A stretch of 64,000 bases of DNA from Saccharopolyspora sp. SCSIO 74807. Lineage in GTDB: Bacteria > Actinomycetota > Actinomycetes > Mycobacteriales > Pseudonocardiaceae. This document shows, piece by piece, positions 49,276 to 58,748 of this stretch; position 1 is the stretch's first letter; each line of letters opens with the position of its first letter. The DNA lies in NCBI RefSeq assembly GCF_037023755.1, contig NZ_CP146100.1, forward strand, positions 994,501 to 1,058,500, written 5' to 3'. The notes below the pieces were generated by a model, which had not been told where the DNA came from, did not search any database, and saw nothing but the letters and a program-made list of their open reading frames with translations. The position numbers and the translations under genes were made by a program.

Positions 49276-49779
49276 CTACGGGACCACGACGACGGGCCGC
49301 ACGGCCTCCACCACCAGCGTCGCGGGCACCGTGCCCAGCAGACCGCCGCGCCGCCGGGACCGCCCGACCACGATGAGGTCCGCGCGGTACTGCTCGGCCA
49401 CCTGCTCCAGCCCGACCGCCGGATCACCGCGGTGGTGCACGAAGTCCCAGTCGATGTCGATGTAGCGCAGGTGCGCCACGACTTCCTTCTTCAGCTCCTC
49501 GACGAGGCTCTCGGCGGCTTCGCTGGCCACCGCGACCCCCATCGGAGACCAGTAGGCCACGCCGCCCACCGCCTCGACGTAGACCAGCACGAGGCGCGCG
49601 CGCTCGCGGCGGGCCAGCCCGGCAGCCCAGGCGGCGGCGTGGAAGCTCGCGGGGCTGCCGTCCATCCCGACGACGATGCCGCCCAGCCCGTCTTTGCCGA
49701 TCTCGAAATCGCGCTCGGTCTTGTCGCCTTCGGCCACGTCGGAATGGTAGTAGGCGCCCTTCCGCCGCTCCGCGACCAT
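49276..49779 (-). CDS. Universal stress protein (UspA family), about 167 aa
   Basis: Single Usp domain: GIVVGMDGSPASFHAAAWAAGLARR after a 30-residue N-terminal extension, LVLVYVEAVGG, and the nucleotide-loop DLIVVGRSRRRGGLLGTVPATLVVEAVRPVVVV. The G-2x-G-9x-G loop is close to consensus, so ATP binding is likely. ATG 49779 or GTG 49788 are both possible starts. Divergent from the M20 peptidase with almost no gap. Confidence 0.85.
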   Translation of the reverse strand: MVAERRKGAYYHSDVAEGDKTERDFEIGKDGLGGIVVGMDGSPASFHAAAWAAGLARRERARLVLVYVEAVGGVAYWSPMGVAVASEAAESLVEELKKEVVAHLRYIDIDWDFVHHRGDPAVGLEQVAEQYRADLIVVGRSRRRGGLLGTVPATLVVEAVRPVVVVP

Positions 49780-49796
49780 GCGCGACACTCGTCCGC

Positions 49797-51080
49797 GTGC
49801 ACAGCCAGGAACGCGTGGAACCGACCGATGTGGAGCGCAAAGCGCTGGACGCGGTGGACGTCGACGGCATCCTCGGCGATCTGCGGGAACTCGTGGCCAT
49901 TCCCAGCGTCGGCGGCACCGCGGGCGAGCTGGACGCGCAGCAGTGGTGCGCCGACCGGCTGGGCGGGCTCGGGCACCGGGTGGACCACTGGCGCATCGAC
50001 GTGGCGGAACTCGCCGCGCAGCAAGGATTCCCGGGCCAAGAGGCGGACCGCGACGAGGCCGCTGGCTGCGTCGGCGTCAGCGGCGAAGGCGAACCGGCGC
50101 TGGTGTTCTGCGGGCACACCGACGTGGTCCCGCCCGGAGATCTGGACCGGTGGCCGCAGCGGGACCCGTACGCGTTGCGGGTTTCCGACGGGATCGCAGC
50201 CGGGCGCGGCACCTGCGACATGAAAGGCGGTGTCGCGGCGTTCCTCGGTGCCCTGCAGGCGATCCGCTCGGCCGGGGTGCAGCTGGCGCGGCCGGTCGGG
50301 GTGCACGCGGTCGTGGGCGAGGAGGACGGCGGGCTCGGCGCGTTCGCCACGCTGCGACGGGGTCATCGCGGCGCGGCCTGCGTGCTCGCCGAACCCAGCG
50401 CGGGCACCGTCGTCGCCGCGAACGGCGGGTCGCTGACGTTCCGGTTGGAGGTTCCCGGGCAGAGCACGCACGGCTCGACCCGGCTGCGCGGGGTCAACGC
50501 GGTGGACAAGCTCGCCGGGCTGCTGCCGGTGCTGCGCGAACTCGAAGCCGAGCGCAACGCCGACCCGGATCCGCTGGTCGCGCACCTCGAGCTGCCGTAT
50601 CCGCTGTCGGTCGGCGTGCTGCGCGCCGGGGACTGGGCGAGCACGGTCCCGGACCTGGCGGTGGCCGAAGGACGGTTCGGCGTCCGGCTGGACGAAGACC
50701 TCGACGAGGCGCGCGAGGCGTTGCGCACCGCGATCGCGCGGGCCTGCGCCGCGGATCCGTGGCTGGCCGAGCACCCGGTGCGGGTGAGCTGGCCGGGCGG
50801 CATCTTCGCCAGCGGCAGGCTGCCGCGCGGACACCCGCTGCTCGATGAGACGCGCACGGCGGTGCGGGACGCCGGGGCGGCCGAGCCGGACGTGCTGGGT
50901 GCCCCGTACGGCACCGACCTGCGGCAGTACGCGGGCGCCGGAGTTCCGACGCTGCAGTACGGCCCCGGCGACGTCCGGTACGCGCACGCCCACGACGAGC
51001 ACGTCCCGGTGGCCGAGTTGGAGCAGGCCGCCCGCACCTACGCCCTGCTCGCCATGCGCCGCTGCGGCGTCCGGAGCTGA
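49797..51080 (+). CDS. M20-family metallopeptidase (ArgE/DapE/CPG2 type), 427 aa
   Basis: Zinc ligands in FCGHTDVVPP (His and catalytic Asp, near residue 103), RGTCDMKGG (near 140, bridging Asp), VVGEEDGG (near 173, Glu pair) and the C-terminal YAHAHDEHVPV (near 402). Dimerisation insert 200-320 present. The substrate, an N-acyl amino acid or a succinyl-DAP-like compound, cannot be told. GTG starts at 49797 or 49815 are both plausible, given the 17-base distance to the divergent gene. Confidence 0.88.
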   Translation: MHSQERVEPTDVERKALDAVDVDGILGDLRELVAIPSVGGTAGELDAQQWCADRLGGLGHRVDHWRIDVAELAAQQGFPGQEADRDEAAGCVGVSGEGEPALVFCGHTDVVPPGDLDRWPQRDPYALRVSDGIAAGRGTCDMKGGVAAFLGALQAIRSAGVQLARPVGVHAVVGEEDGGLGAFATLRRGHRGAACVLAEPSAGTVVAANGGSLTFRLEVPGQSTHGSTRLRGVNAVDKLAGLLPVLRELEAERNADPDPLVAHLELPYPLSVGVLRAGDWASTVPDLAVAEGRFGVRLDEDLDEAREALRTAIARACAADPWLAEHPVRVSWPGGIFASGRLPRGHPLLDETRTAVRDAGAAEPDVLGAPYGTDLRQYAGAGVPTLQYGPGDVRYAHAHDEHVPVAELEQAARTYALLAMRRCGVRS

Positions 51081-51140
51081 ACCGCGCGACGCGGGTCGGC
51101 GGGCGGAAGATCCGTTCCTCCACCGCCACGGGAATCGTTC

Positions 51141-52055
51141 CTAGCGGCGAGTCGCGGTGAGGCGTTGCAGTGCTGCGGCCGCCGGAGGTCCCCACGTGGG
51201 CTTTCCGCCCGGACGGCCGTGCACTCCGGCATCGCCGACGAGCGCGCAGACGAGCGCCTTCACCAACGCCCAGCCGCGAGCACGGCGCAGCGTCGCTGCG
51301 TCGACGGCGGCCGAGTAGCTGCGGTGGAAGCGGTCGATGACCCCGTCGGGCAGCAGCATCCAGCAGGCAGCCAGGTCGCAGGCCGGATCTCCGGCGCACA
51401 CGTCGCCGAAGTCGACCACGCCGCAGAATTCGCCATTGCTGGTCAGCAGATTCGCCGGGTGCAAGTCCCCGTGCAGCCACCGCGGCCGACCCGTCCAGCC
51501 GGGCGCGGCCAGCGCGTCCTCCCAGACCTCGCGCACTGCATCCGGCTCGGCGATCAACCCACGATCGGTGGTCTCCTTCAACAGCTGTGCGACGTCTTCG
51601 CCGACGTCGGCCAGCGGACCTCCTCGGCCACTCCGCCCCGCAGGCGCGTCATCGGGCGCGGGCTGGTGCAAGGCCGCCAGGAAAGCCGCCAACGCATCGG
51701 CCGCCTCGGCACCGCGAGTCGCCGGCGCGTGGTCGGCAGGTTCACCGGCGACCCAGGTGGTGACGATCCACGGACGCGGGAACCGCTCGGACGGGCGGCC
51801 CAGCCGCTGCGGAACAGGTATCGGCAACGGCAGCCGCGGCGCCATGGCGGGCAGCACGGCGTGCTCCTTGAACAACAGCTCGTCCGCCTCCCGGGTGGCC
51901 CAGGGCAGCCGGACCGCGAGGTTGTCACCGAGCCGCCACAGTTGGTTGTCCCAGCCACGAGCACCGAGCGTCAGCGGCAAACCGGCCAAGTCGGGGTGCT
52001 GCTCGCGGAGCAACTCCGCGATCAGATCTGCGGTGATCCCATCAGCGTCCGGCAC
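51141..52055 (-). CDS. Aminoglycoside phosphotransferase-like kinase, 304 aa
   Basis: Protein-kinase-like fold: RLGDNLAVRLPW near 41-52, catalytic HGDLHPANLL near 195-204 and metal-binding VVDFGDVCAGDPACDLA near 213-229. Full length. Homologues include macrolide and aminoglycoside kinases and housekeeping kinases, so antibiotic resistance cannot be claimed from sequence. ATG start. Confidence 0.88.
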   Translation of the reverse strand: MPDADGITADLIAELLREQHPDLAGLPLTLGARGWDNQLWRLGDNLAVRLPWATREADELLFKEHAVLPAMAPRLPLPIPVPQRLGRPSERFPRPWIVTTWVAGEPADHAPATRGAEAADALAAFLAALHQPAPDDAPAGRSGRGGPLADVGEDVAQLLKETTDRGLIAEPDAVREVWEDALAAPGWTGRPRWLHGDLHPANLLTSNGEFCGVVDFGDVCAGDPACDLAACWMLLPDGVIDRFHRSYSAAVDAATLRRARGWALVKALVCALVGDAGVHGRPGGKPTWGPPAAAALQRLTATRR

Positions 52056-52094
52056 AGCGGCAACCGTAGCGCTCGGTTGTGATCGGCACGCTCG

Positions 52095-53096
52095 TCATGC
52101 GGCCATGCGGCGATTCGGGACGTAGCGCCACCAGGTCACGCAGCGCCAGCACCACTCCAGCGGCCCGTAGCGGAACCGGCGCAGCCACAGCCGGCTGAAG
52201 ACCCACTGCACGACGGCGATTCCGGCCGCCAACGCGAACATGACGCCCCACTTCCGCGATTCGTCCAGCGCGAGCAGCTGATCGGCCAGCAGCACCAGCA
52301 GCGTCGCGGACACGTAGTGGGTCAACGCCATCCGCCCCAACGGCTCGAACACCCGCGAGAGCACCGAACCCAGCGGAGAGCGCAGCAACAGCAGGAAACC
52401 GGTGACGTAGACGAGCGCCGTCCCCAACCCGGCCACCGCGGACGAGGTGTTGAAACCGCTGTTCAGCGGATCACTCAACTGCATCGGCAAGGCGACGGCC
52501 GTGACCGCCGCGCCGATCGCCAGCACCGCGGCCAGCTGCCGGCCGCGCCGCTCCAAGGTGTCCAGCACGCCGAATCGCCCGACCGCGTAACCGATCAGCA
52601 AGCAACCTGCGCTGGCGACCTGCCCGCTCGGATTGACCGCCAGCACGGCGAATCCGAGCGCGAGCACGGCCCACGCGGGCAACCAGCTGGCGGGCAGCAG
52701 CAACACCAAACCGGCCGCGGCATAAACGGACAACGCCTCGCCCGGTTGCAGCAAGGAGTGCCCGATCCCGAGCAGCAGCAGGAAGACCAGCCGCCGGACC
52801 AGCACCAGCCTCGGCCGCGACGCGCGGTTGTCGGCACCTTCGAGCACGAAGCAGAAGCTGACTCCGAACAGCAAGCTGAAGATCGGGAAGAACCGCTGGT
52901 GCACGATGCTGTGCAGCAGCTCGGGCACCAGCGGCACGTGCGGACCCGGATCGATGTGCTGCATGTGCAGGATGCTGTTCGCGATGTTGCTCACGAGGAT
53001 GCCGCACAGCGCGAACCCGCGTAGGGCGTCCAATCCGCGGATCCGGGGGCGCGGTCGCCGCACCGGGACGGTGGCGTCGGCCGGAGAAGTCGTCAT
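52095..53096 (-). CDS. DUF418-domain (YeiB-like) membrane protein, 333 aa
   Basis: About nine membrane spans; GLDALRGFALCGILVSNI near residues 21-38 and C-terminal MALTHYVSATLLVLLADQ and FRYGPLEWCWRCVTWW near 315, the YeiB/DUF418 signature. Soluble N-terminus of 18 residues. Function unknown, possibly acyl transfer. Ends 40 bases from the kinase start. Confidence 0.88.
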   Translation of the reverse strand: MTTSPADATVPVRRPRPRIRGLDALRGFALCGILVSNIANSILHMQHIDPGPHVPLVPELLHSIVHQRFFPIFSLLFGVSFCFVLEGADNRASRPRLVLVRRLVFLLLLGIGHSLLQPGEALSVYAAAGLVLLLPASWLPAWAVLALGFAVLAVNPSGQVASAGCLLIGYAVGRFGVLDTLERRGRQLAAVLAIGAAVTAVALPMQLSDPLNSGFNTSSAVAGLGTALVYVTGFLLLLRSPLGSVLSRVFEPLGRMALTHYVSATLLVLLADQLLALDESRKWGVMFALAAGIAVVQWVFSRLWLRRFRYGPLEWCWRCVTWWRYVPNRRMAA

Positions 53097-53196
53097 GTCC
53101 GGTGAGGTTATTGATTCGCCGACGACGGGCGATCAACCGAAAAGTTCCTCCCGCCGGCCGAAAAGCCGGGTTCGCGGCGCTCGCGGCGGTAGCGGC

Positions 53197-56100
53197 TCAC
53201 TGGAAGTCACGGGATTGGGACGGCACCCGCATGTCCAGCCGCTGCAACCGGTCCGCGCGCAGGTTGACCACCCCCTCGGCGCGCTCGACGGTGCCGCGCA
53301 CCAGCAGCGCCGAGCTGGTGCGGCCCACCTTGCGGTAGCGCGCCCACAGCCCGGCCGTGCACACCACGTTGATCATCCCGGTTTCGTCCTCCAGGTTCAG
53401 GAACGTGACACCGCTGGCGGTCGCCGGGCGCTGCCGGTGCGTCACCGCGCCGCCGACCAGCACCCGCTCGCCCTGCTGCACTTCGGACAGACCGGTGGCC
53501 GGCACCGCGCCGAGTTCGTCCAACTTGGACCGCAGGAACTGCACCGGGAAGCTGTCCGGCGAAACCCCGGTGGCCCACACGTCCGCGGCTGCCAGCTCCA
53601 CCCCGTCCATGTCCGGCAGCAACGGGGCCTGCGCCGCCACCGTGGTCGCCGGCAACCGGTCCGGGCGGTCGGCCGCGGCCGCCGCCGCGTTCCACAGCGC
53701 CTGCCTGCGGGAAAGGCCGAAGCAGTCGAACGCGCCCGCGGTGGCCAGCGCCTCCATCTGCGGAGCCGTCAGCGTCACGCGCCGCGCGAGGTCGGTCATC
53801 GACGAGTACGCGCCGCGTTCGGCGCGTTCGGCGGCCAGCTGCTCGGCCAGGTCAACGCCGAGCGTGCGCACCGACGACAGACCCAGCCGCACCGCCACAC
53901 CCCCGGTGGAATCCGCGTCGGGCTCCAGGTCGGCGTGCACCCGGCTGGCGTTGATGTCCGGGCCGGACACCCGCACGCCGTGCCTGCGGGCATCCGCGGC
54001 CAGCGACTGCGGCGAGTAGAAGCCCATCGGCTGCGCCTTGATCAACGCCGCGCAGAACGCCGCCGGGTAGTAGCGCTTGAACCAGGAACTGGCGAACACC
54101 AGCGTCGCGAAGCTCAGCGCGTGGCTTTCCGGGAAGCCGTAGTTCGCGAACGCCAGCAGCTTCGCGTACACCTGCTCGGCCAGCTCACCTGAGATGCCGT
54201 TGGCCGCCATGCCCTCGAACAACCGGCTGCGCAGCCGCGCCATCCGCGCGGTGGAGCGCTTCGCGCCCATCGCCCGGCGCAACTCGTCGGACTCCGCCGC
54301 GGAGAACCCGGCCACGTCCACCGCCAGCTGCATCAGCTGCTCCTGGAACAGCGGCACGCCCAGGGTCTTCGCCAGCGCGCCCGCCATCAGCGGATGCTCG
54401 TAGTCCCAGTCCTCATCGCCGTTGCGGCGGCGGATGTAGGGGTGCACCGAGCCGCCCTGGATCGGGCCGGGGCGGATCAGCGCCACCTCCACCACCAGGT
54501 CGTAGAACCGCCGCGGTTTCAGCCTCGGCAGCGTGGCCAGCTGCGCCCGGCTCTCCACCTGGAACACCCCGATCGCGTCGGCGCGGCGCAGCATCGCGTA
54601 CACCTCGTCGTCCTCCAGGTCCAGCTCACCGAGGTCGACGTGGCGGCCGTGGTGCTCGGCGACCATGTCCATCGCGTAGTGCAGCACCGAAAGCATCCCC
54701 AGCCCCAGCAGGTCGAACTTCACCAGGCCCGCGCCCGCGCAGTCGTCCTTGTCCCACTGCAGCACCGTGCGGCCCGGCATCCGCGCCCACTCCACCGGAC
54801 ACACCTCGCTGACCGGCTGGTGGCACAGCACCATGCCGCCGGAGTGGATGCTCAGGTGCCGCGGGAAGCCGATCAGCTCGTTCGCCAGCTCGCGGACCTG
54901 GTCCGGCAGCTCGCCGTCGTCGGGCAGCTGGTGCCAGCTCTCCACCTGCTTGCTCCAGGCGTCCTGCTGGCCGGGGGAGAAACCCAGCGCCCGCGCGACG
55001 TCGCGCACCGCCGACTTCGGCCGGTACGAGATCACGTTCGCGACCTGCGCGGCGTGCGTGCGGCCGTGCTTGCGGTAGACGTACTGGATCACCTCTTCGC
55101 GGCGATCGGACTCGATGTCCAGGTCGATGTCCGGCGGGCCGTCCCGCTCCGGGGCCAGGAAGCGCTCGAACAGCAGGCCGTAGCGCACCGGGTCCGCGTT
55201 GGTGATGCGCAGCGCGAAGCACACCGCCGAATTCGCCGCCGAACCCCGGCCCTGGCACAGGATCCCGGAGTCCAGGCAGAACCGGACGATGTCGTGCACC
55301 ACCAGGAAGTAGCCGGGGAAGTCCAGCTTCTCGATCACCGCGAGCTCGTGCTCGATCTGCTCGTAGGCGGCCGGGTCGTGCGGGCCGTAGCGCTCCAGCG
55401 CGCCCCGGTAGGTCTGCTCGCGCAGGTGCTCGGCCTCGGTGCGGCCGGGCGGCACGTCGAACGGCGGGAGTTGCGGCGCGACCAGCTTCAGGTCGAAGGC
55501 GCACTCGCGGCCCAATTCGGCGGCGGCTTCGACCGCGCCGGGATAGCGGGCGAAGCGCTGCGCCATCTCCTCGCCGGAGCGCAGGAACGCGCCCGCCCAG
55601 GCGGGCAGCCAGCCGTCCAGCTCGTCCAGGCTGGTGCGGGCGCGGATCGCGGCCAGCACCGAGGCGATCCGGCCGCGCCGCGGGTTCGCCAGGTGCGCGG
55701 CGTTGGTGGCCACCGCGCGGACGCCGGTGCGGCGGGCGATCTCGTAGAGCTCGTCGTTGCGGGCGGAGTCCTCCGGCAGGCCGTGCTCGGTGAGTTCCAC
55801 CGCGACGTTGTCCCGGCCGAACAGCGCCACCAGTCTGTCCACTTCGGACTCCGCGGCGGCCGGGCCGCGCTCGGCCAGCGCGGCGCGCACCGCGCCCTTG
55901 CGGCAGCCGGTCAGCACCAGCCAGTGCCCCGCCGCCTCCGCAGCGAGCTCTTCCAGCACGTGCTGCGGGCGGCCCTTCTCCTCGCCGCGCAGCTGACCGG
56001 TGCTGATCGCGCGGCACAACCGGCCGTAGCCGTCCGGATCGCGGGCCAGCACCAGCAGGTGCTGGTCCGGCGGGTCCGGCACGCCGGTGCGCTCGGTGGC

Positions 56101-56628
56101 GCGTCCGCCGGGCGGGGCCAGGCTCAGCTCGGCGCCGAAGATGGTGCGCACGCCGTGCTCGGCCGCGGCATCGGCGAACCGCACGGCACCGAACAGGCCG
56201 TCGTGGTCGGTCAGCGCCACGGCCTCCAGACCCAGCTCGGCCGCCTCTGCGGCCAGCTCCTCCGGGTAGCTCGCGCCGTCCAGGAAGCTGAAGTGCGAGT
56301 GCGCGTGCAGCTCGGCGAACGGGACGGCCGACGGGGCGCGGCCGGTGTCCGCGGTGTACGGCGCGCGGGTCCGCGTCCAGGCCGGGCTGTCGCCGCCGTC
56401 GCCCGGGTATTCCTCGTCGCGGGGCAGGGAGTTGCGGGGCTGGGGATTTCCGGGCGGGGCGTCTTCGGGCTGGGCATCTTCGGGCCGGGCATCTTCGGGC
56501 CGGGCGTCTTCGGGTTGGGCATCTCCTGGCTGGCCGTCTCCGGGCAGGACGTCGTCTGGCAGGGGGGCGTTGCCGGACAGCGCCTGTTCCAGCTCCGACC
56601 AGGTCTGGCGGGGGTTGAACCAGCTCAC
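53197..56628 (-). CDS. dnaE2: Error-prone DNA polymerase DnaE2, 1143 aa
   Basis: SOS-induced C-family translesion polymerase acting with ImuA' and ImuB. PHP domain at about 95-350 (FAELHAHSHFSFLDGAS), catalytic PPDIDLDIES near 505-515, LPGYFLVVHDIVRFC near 435, OB fold near 1030-1120. GTG start coupled to imuB (TGA/GTG overlap). The first 90 residues carry an extra Pro/Glu/Asp-rich stretch of (A-x-P-E-D)-type repeats (56450-56560), not usual for the family. The enzymatic core looks intact. Confidence 0.95.
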   Translation of the reverse strand: MSWFNPRQTWSELEQALSGNAPLPDDVLPGDGQPGDAQPEDARPEDARPEDAQPEDAPPGNPQPRNSLPRDEEYPGDGGDSPAWTRTRAPYTADTGRAPSAVPFAELHAHSHFSFLDGASYPEELAAEAAELGLEAVALTDHDGLFGAVRFADAAAEHGVRTIFGAELSLAPPGGRATERTGVPDPPDQHLLVLARDPDGYGRLCRAISTGQLRGEEKGRPQHVLEELAAEAAGHWLVLTGCRKGAVRAALAERGPAAAESEVDRLVALFGRDNVAVELTEHGLPEDSARNDELYEIARRTGVRAVATNAAHLANPRRGRIASVLAAIRARTSLDELDGWLPAWAGAFLRSGEEMAQRFARYPGAVEAAAELGRECAFDLKLVAPQLPPFDVPPGRTEAEHLREQTYRGALERYGPHDPAAYEQIEHELAVIEKLDFPGYFLVVHDIVRFCLDSGILCQGRGSAANSAVCFALRITNADPVRYGLLFERFLAPERDGPPDIDLDIESDRREEVIQYVYRKHGRTHAAQVANVISYRPKSAVRDVARALGFSPGQQDAWSKQVESWHQLPDDGELPDQVRELANELIGFPRHLSIHSGGMVLCHQPVSEVCPVEWARMPGRTVLQWDKDDCAGAGLVKFDLLGLGMLSVLHYAMDMVAEHHGRHVDLGELDLEDDEVYAMLRRADAIGVFQVESRAQLATLPRLKPRRFYDLVVEVALIRPGPIQGGSVHPYIRRRNGDEDWDYEHPLMAGALAKTLGVPLFQEQLMQLAVDVAGFSAAESDELRRAMGAKRSTARMARLRSRLFEGMAANGISGELAEQVYAKLLAFANYGFPESHALSFATLVFASSWFKRYYPAAFCAALIKAQPMGFYSPQSLAADARRHGVRVSGPDINASRVHADLEPDADSTGGVAVRLGLSSVRTLGVDLAEQLAAERAERGAYSSMTDLARRVTLTAPQMEALATAGAFDCFGLSRRQALWNAAAAAADRPDRLPATTVAAQAPLLPDMDGVELAAADVWATGVSPDSFPVQFLRSKLDELGAVPATGLSEVQQGERVLVGGAVTHRQRPATASGVTFLNLEDETGMINVVCTAGLWARYRKVGRTSSALLVRGTVERAEGVVNLRADRLQRLDMRVPSQSRDFQ
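56450..56560 (-). repeat. 15-bp tandem repeats in the 5' part of dnaE2
   Basis: About seven copies of a 15-bp unit (plus strand, GGGCATCTTCGGGCC type) encode PEDARPEDAQ pentapeptides. Copies are nearly identical, so the expansion is recent. Confidence 0.8.
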
Positions 56629-58748
56629 CGGTACACCCCCTGCACCCACCACGCGCCGTTCTCGCGCACCAGCAGCAGCGCGACCTCGCCGGGGTCGTCC
56701 GGGTCCGGCTCGGCGGATTCCTGGCCGGTGGTGGCCTGCCCAGCGGTTCCTTGGCCAATGGTGCTCCGCCCGGTGGCTCCTCGGTCGGTGGTGCTCCGCC
56801 CGGTGACTCCTCGGTCGGTGGTGCTTCGCCCGGTGACTCCTCGGTTGGTGGCGCCCTGCCCGGTGATTCCTCGGACGGTGCCGCCCCGCCCGGTGATTCC
56901 TCGGGCGGTGCCGCCCTGCCCAGTACCGCCCTGCCCAGTGGCGCCCTGGCCAGTGGCGCCCTGGCCAGTGGTTCCTTGTTCGTCGGTTCCCCGCCCGGCT
57001 TCCCGCTCCGCCGCGAGCACGACCTGCATCCGCGCCACCCCGGGCAGCCCCGATCCCGCGCCCTCGGCACCCGAGCCTTCCGGAGCGAACGACCCGTTGG
57101 TCCCGCTAGCTCGGGCGAACGGTCCGTTCACCCCGAAACCGCCTTCGCCGTCCGGCGCCACCTCTCCCGGCGACCACCGAACCGACGCACCCGGGCGCCA
57201 CCCGTCCGGTCCGGCTCCCTCCGGAGCGAACGACCCGTTGGCCCCGGAAGATCGGGCCTTCACTCCGGGGGTGGTCCACCAGCGCTCCTGGAGCGGCCAA
57301 GGGCCCGCCCAGGCGGCCACGGTGCGGGAACGGCCGTGCACGACGACCCGGTGCGGCTCGGCCGACAACCCGAAGCGGGCAGTGAGCGACACCGGCTCGC
57401 CGTCGGCGTCGAGCACCGTCGCCGGCCACGGCTGCCCGGGAACCACCGAAGGCGACGGTGCCGGGATCCGGCCGGGCCAGGGCCGGTCCGGTGCTCGCCG
57501 CGGACTGCGCTCGTCGCCCCACGGCACGAGGGTCACCAGGTCCCGCACGTCCCGGCCGCCCGCGGGCGCGCCCACCAGCACCCGATCCGGGCCGATCATG
57601 CCCTGCACGCGCACGAACGCGCGGCCCGCGCGGGAGTCCGCCTCGCCGGTGGCCGAACGCATCAGGTCGAGCTGGAGCCCGCCCGCGCCCACGACTTCCT
57701 CCGGGTGCAGCGACAGCACGGACACCCCGGCGGTGGGGCGCTGCTCGCCTCGGCCGCTGAGCCAGCCGTCCAACTGCCAGCGCACCCGGTCCACCGTGCC
57801 CGCCGGGCTCAGCGGCTCCGCGCACCGCCACACGCGGTGCAGCCGCTCGCCGTGTTCGGTGCGGGCCGAGATGCCCAGGCGGGTGCAGCCGACGCCGCGT
57901 TCGCTCAGCAGCACGTGCAGCCGTTCGGCCAGCCCGCGGGCCGCGAACGCGGCGGCGTCCACCCGCTCCACCGGCGGGTCCAGGTGTTCCTCGACCACCA
58001 GGTCCGGCGGCGGCGTGCGGCGGTCCGGCGGGCGCTCCTCCGCACCTCGCGCGGCGCGGTGCGCCAGCAGCGCGTCACCGCCGAACCGGGTGGAGACGTC
58101 CGCGGGGGTCAGCGCGGCGAACTCGCCGAGCGTCCGAATCCCCAGTCGTCGCAGCAGATCCACCAGGTCAGCCCGGTCCGCGGCCTGCTGCGCGGGCTGA
58201 TCGACCTCGCCGATGCCCAGCGGCGCGAGGAACTCCGGACTTCCGCCCGGCGGCACCAGCACGCCCCGCCGCGCCGCGAGCTCCCCGGCGAACAACCCGT
58301 CCGCCGCGCCCACCTGGCACTCCACGCCGGTATGCGCGTCGACCTGGTCGACGATCCGCTCGGCGGCGGTCCCCTCCGCGCCGAAGTAGCGCGCCGGACC
58401 CCGCGCAGGCATGGCCAGCAGCCCCGGGCGCACGATCTCCACCCCCGGGATCAACGCCTCCACAGCGGCCACCACCGGCTCGAAAAGCCGCGCGTCCCGG
58501 TCCGGGTCGTGTTCGCACACCGCGAGTTCCGGGCATCTGCCCTGCGCTTCCCGGCGCCGCATCCCCCGGCGCACCCCGGCGGCGCGCGCCGCTTCGGAAC
58601 AGGCCAGCACCCGGTTCGCGGTGAACACCGCGGCCGCCGCCTGCGACCCGAACCCGCAGGCCGTGGTCGCCGCCACCACCGGCCAGTCCGGGCACCACAC
58701 CACGAGCCTGCGCACGGGCGCGCCGGCCGCGAAGTCCTCACCCGGCAT
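56625..58748 (-). CDS. imuB: ImuB, Y-family-related mutasome adaptor, 707 aa
   Basis: Catalytically inactive DinB relative that bridges ImuA' and DnaE2 to the clamp. Start MPGEDFAAG with GGAGG upstream. RRLVVWCPDWPVVA replaces the Asp-bearing motif of active Y polymerases; palm, HhH (LRRLGIRTLGEFAALTPADV near 190) and little finger present; C-terminal VALLLVRENGAWWVQGVYR. Length exceeds the usual 500-550 because of NGSFAPEG and (TGQGA)n repeats (about 600-690). Overlaps imuA' by 11 bases. Confidence 0.92.
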   Translation of the reverse strand: MPGEDFAAGAPVRRLVVWCPDWPVVAATTACGFGSQAAAAVFTANRVLACSEAARAAGVRRGMRRREAQGRCPELAVCEHDPDRDARLFEPVVAAVEALIPGVEIVRPGLLAMPARGPARYFGAEGTAAERIVDQVDAHTGVECQVGAADGLFAGELAARRGVLVPPGGSPEFLAPLGIGEVDQPAQQAADRADLVDLLRRLGIRTLGEFAALTPADVSTRFGGDALLAHRAARGAEERPPDRRTPPPDLVVEEHLDPPVERVDAAAFAARGLAERLHVLLSERGVGCTRLGISARTEHGERLHRVWRCAEPLSPAGTVDRVRWQLDGWLSGRGEQRPTAGVSVLSLHPEEVVGAGGLQLDLMRSATGEADSRAGRAFVRVQGMIGPDRVLVGAPAGGRDVRDLVTLVPWGDERSPRRAPDRPWPGRIPAPSPSVVPGQPWPATVLDADGEPVSLTARFGLSAEPHRVVVHGRSRTVAAWAGPWPLQERWWTTPGVKARSSGANGSFAPEGAGPDGWRPGASVRWSPGEVAPDGEGGFGVNGPFARASGTNGSFAPEGSGAEGAGSGLPGVARMQVVLAAEREAGRGTDEQGTTGQGATGQGATGQGGTGQGGTARGITGRGGTVRGITGQGATNRGVTGRSTTDRGVTGRSTTDRGATGRSTIGQGTAGQATTGQESAEPDPDDPGEVALLLVRENGAWWVQGVYR
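56745..56985 (-). repeat. 30/15-bp tandem repeats in imuB
   Basis: About sixteen 15-bp units, many alternating as 30-bp pairs (GTGCTCCGCCCGGTG type on the plus strand), encode TGQGATGQGG and TGRSTTDRGV pentapeptides. In frame throughout; DNA copies are very similar. Confidence 0.85.

Noticed and set aside
53154-53169. Terminator after dnaE2 (CCGGC/GCCGG)
   Set aside because: Only 5 bp of stem and no T-run on the right side; not strong enough to call.
54394-58200. 1268-codon open frame on the plus strand
   Set aside because: Antisense of dnaE2 and imuB; long only because of high GC and repeats.
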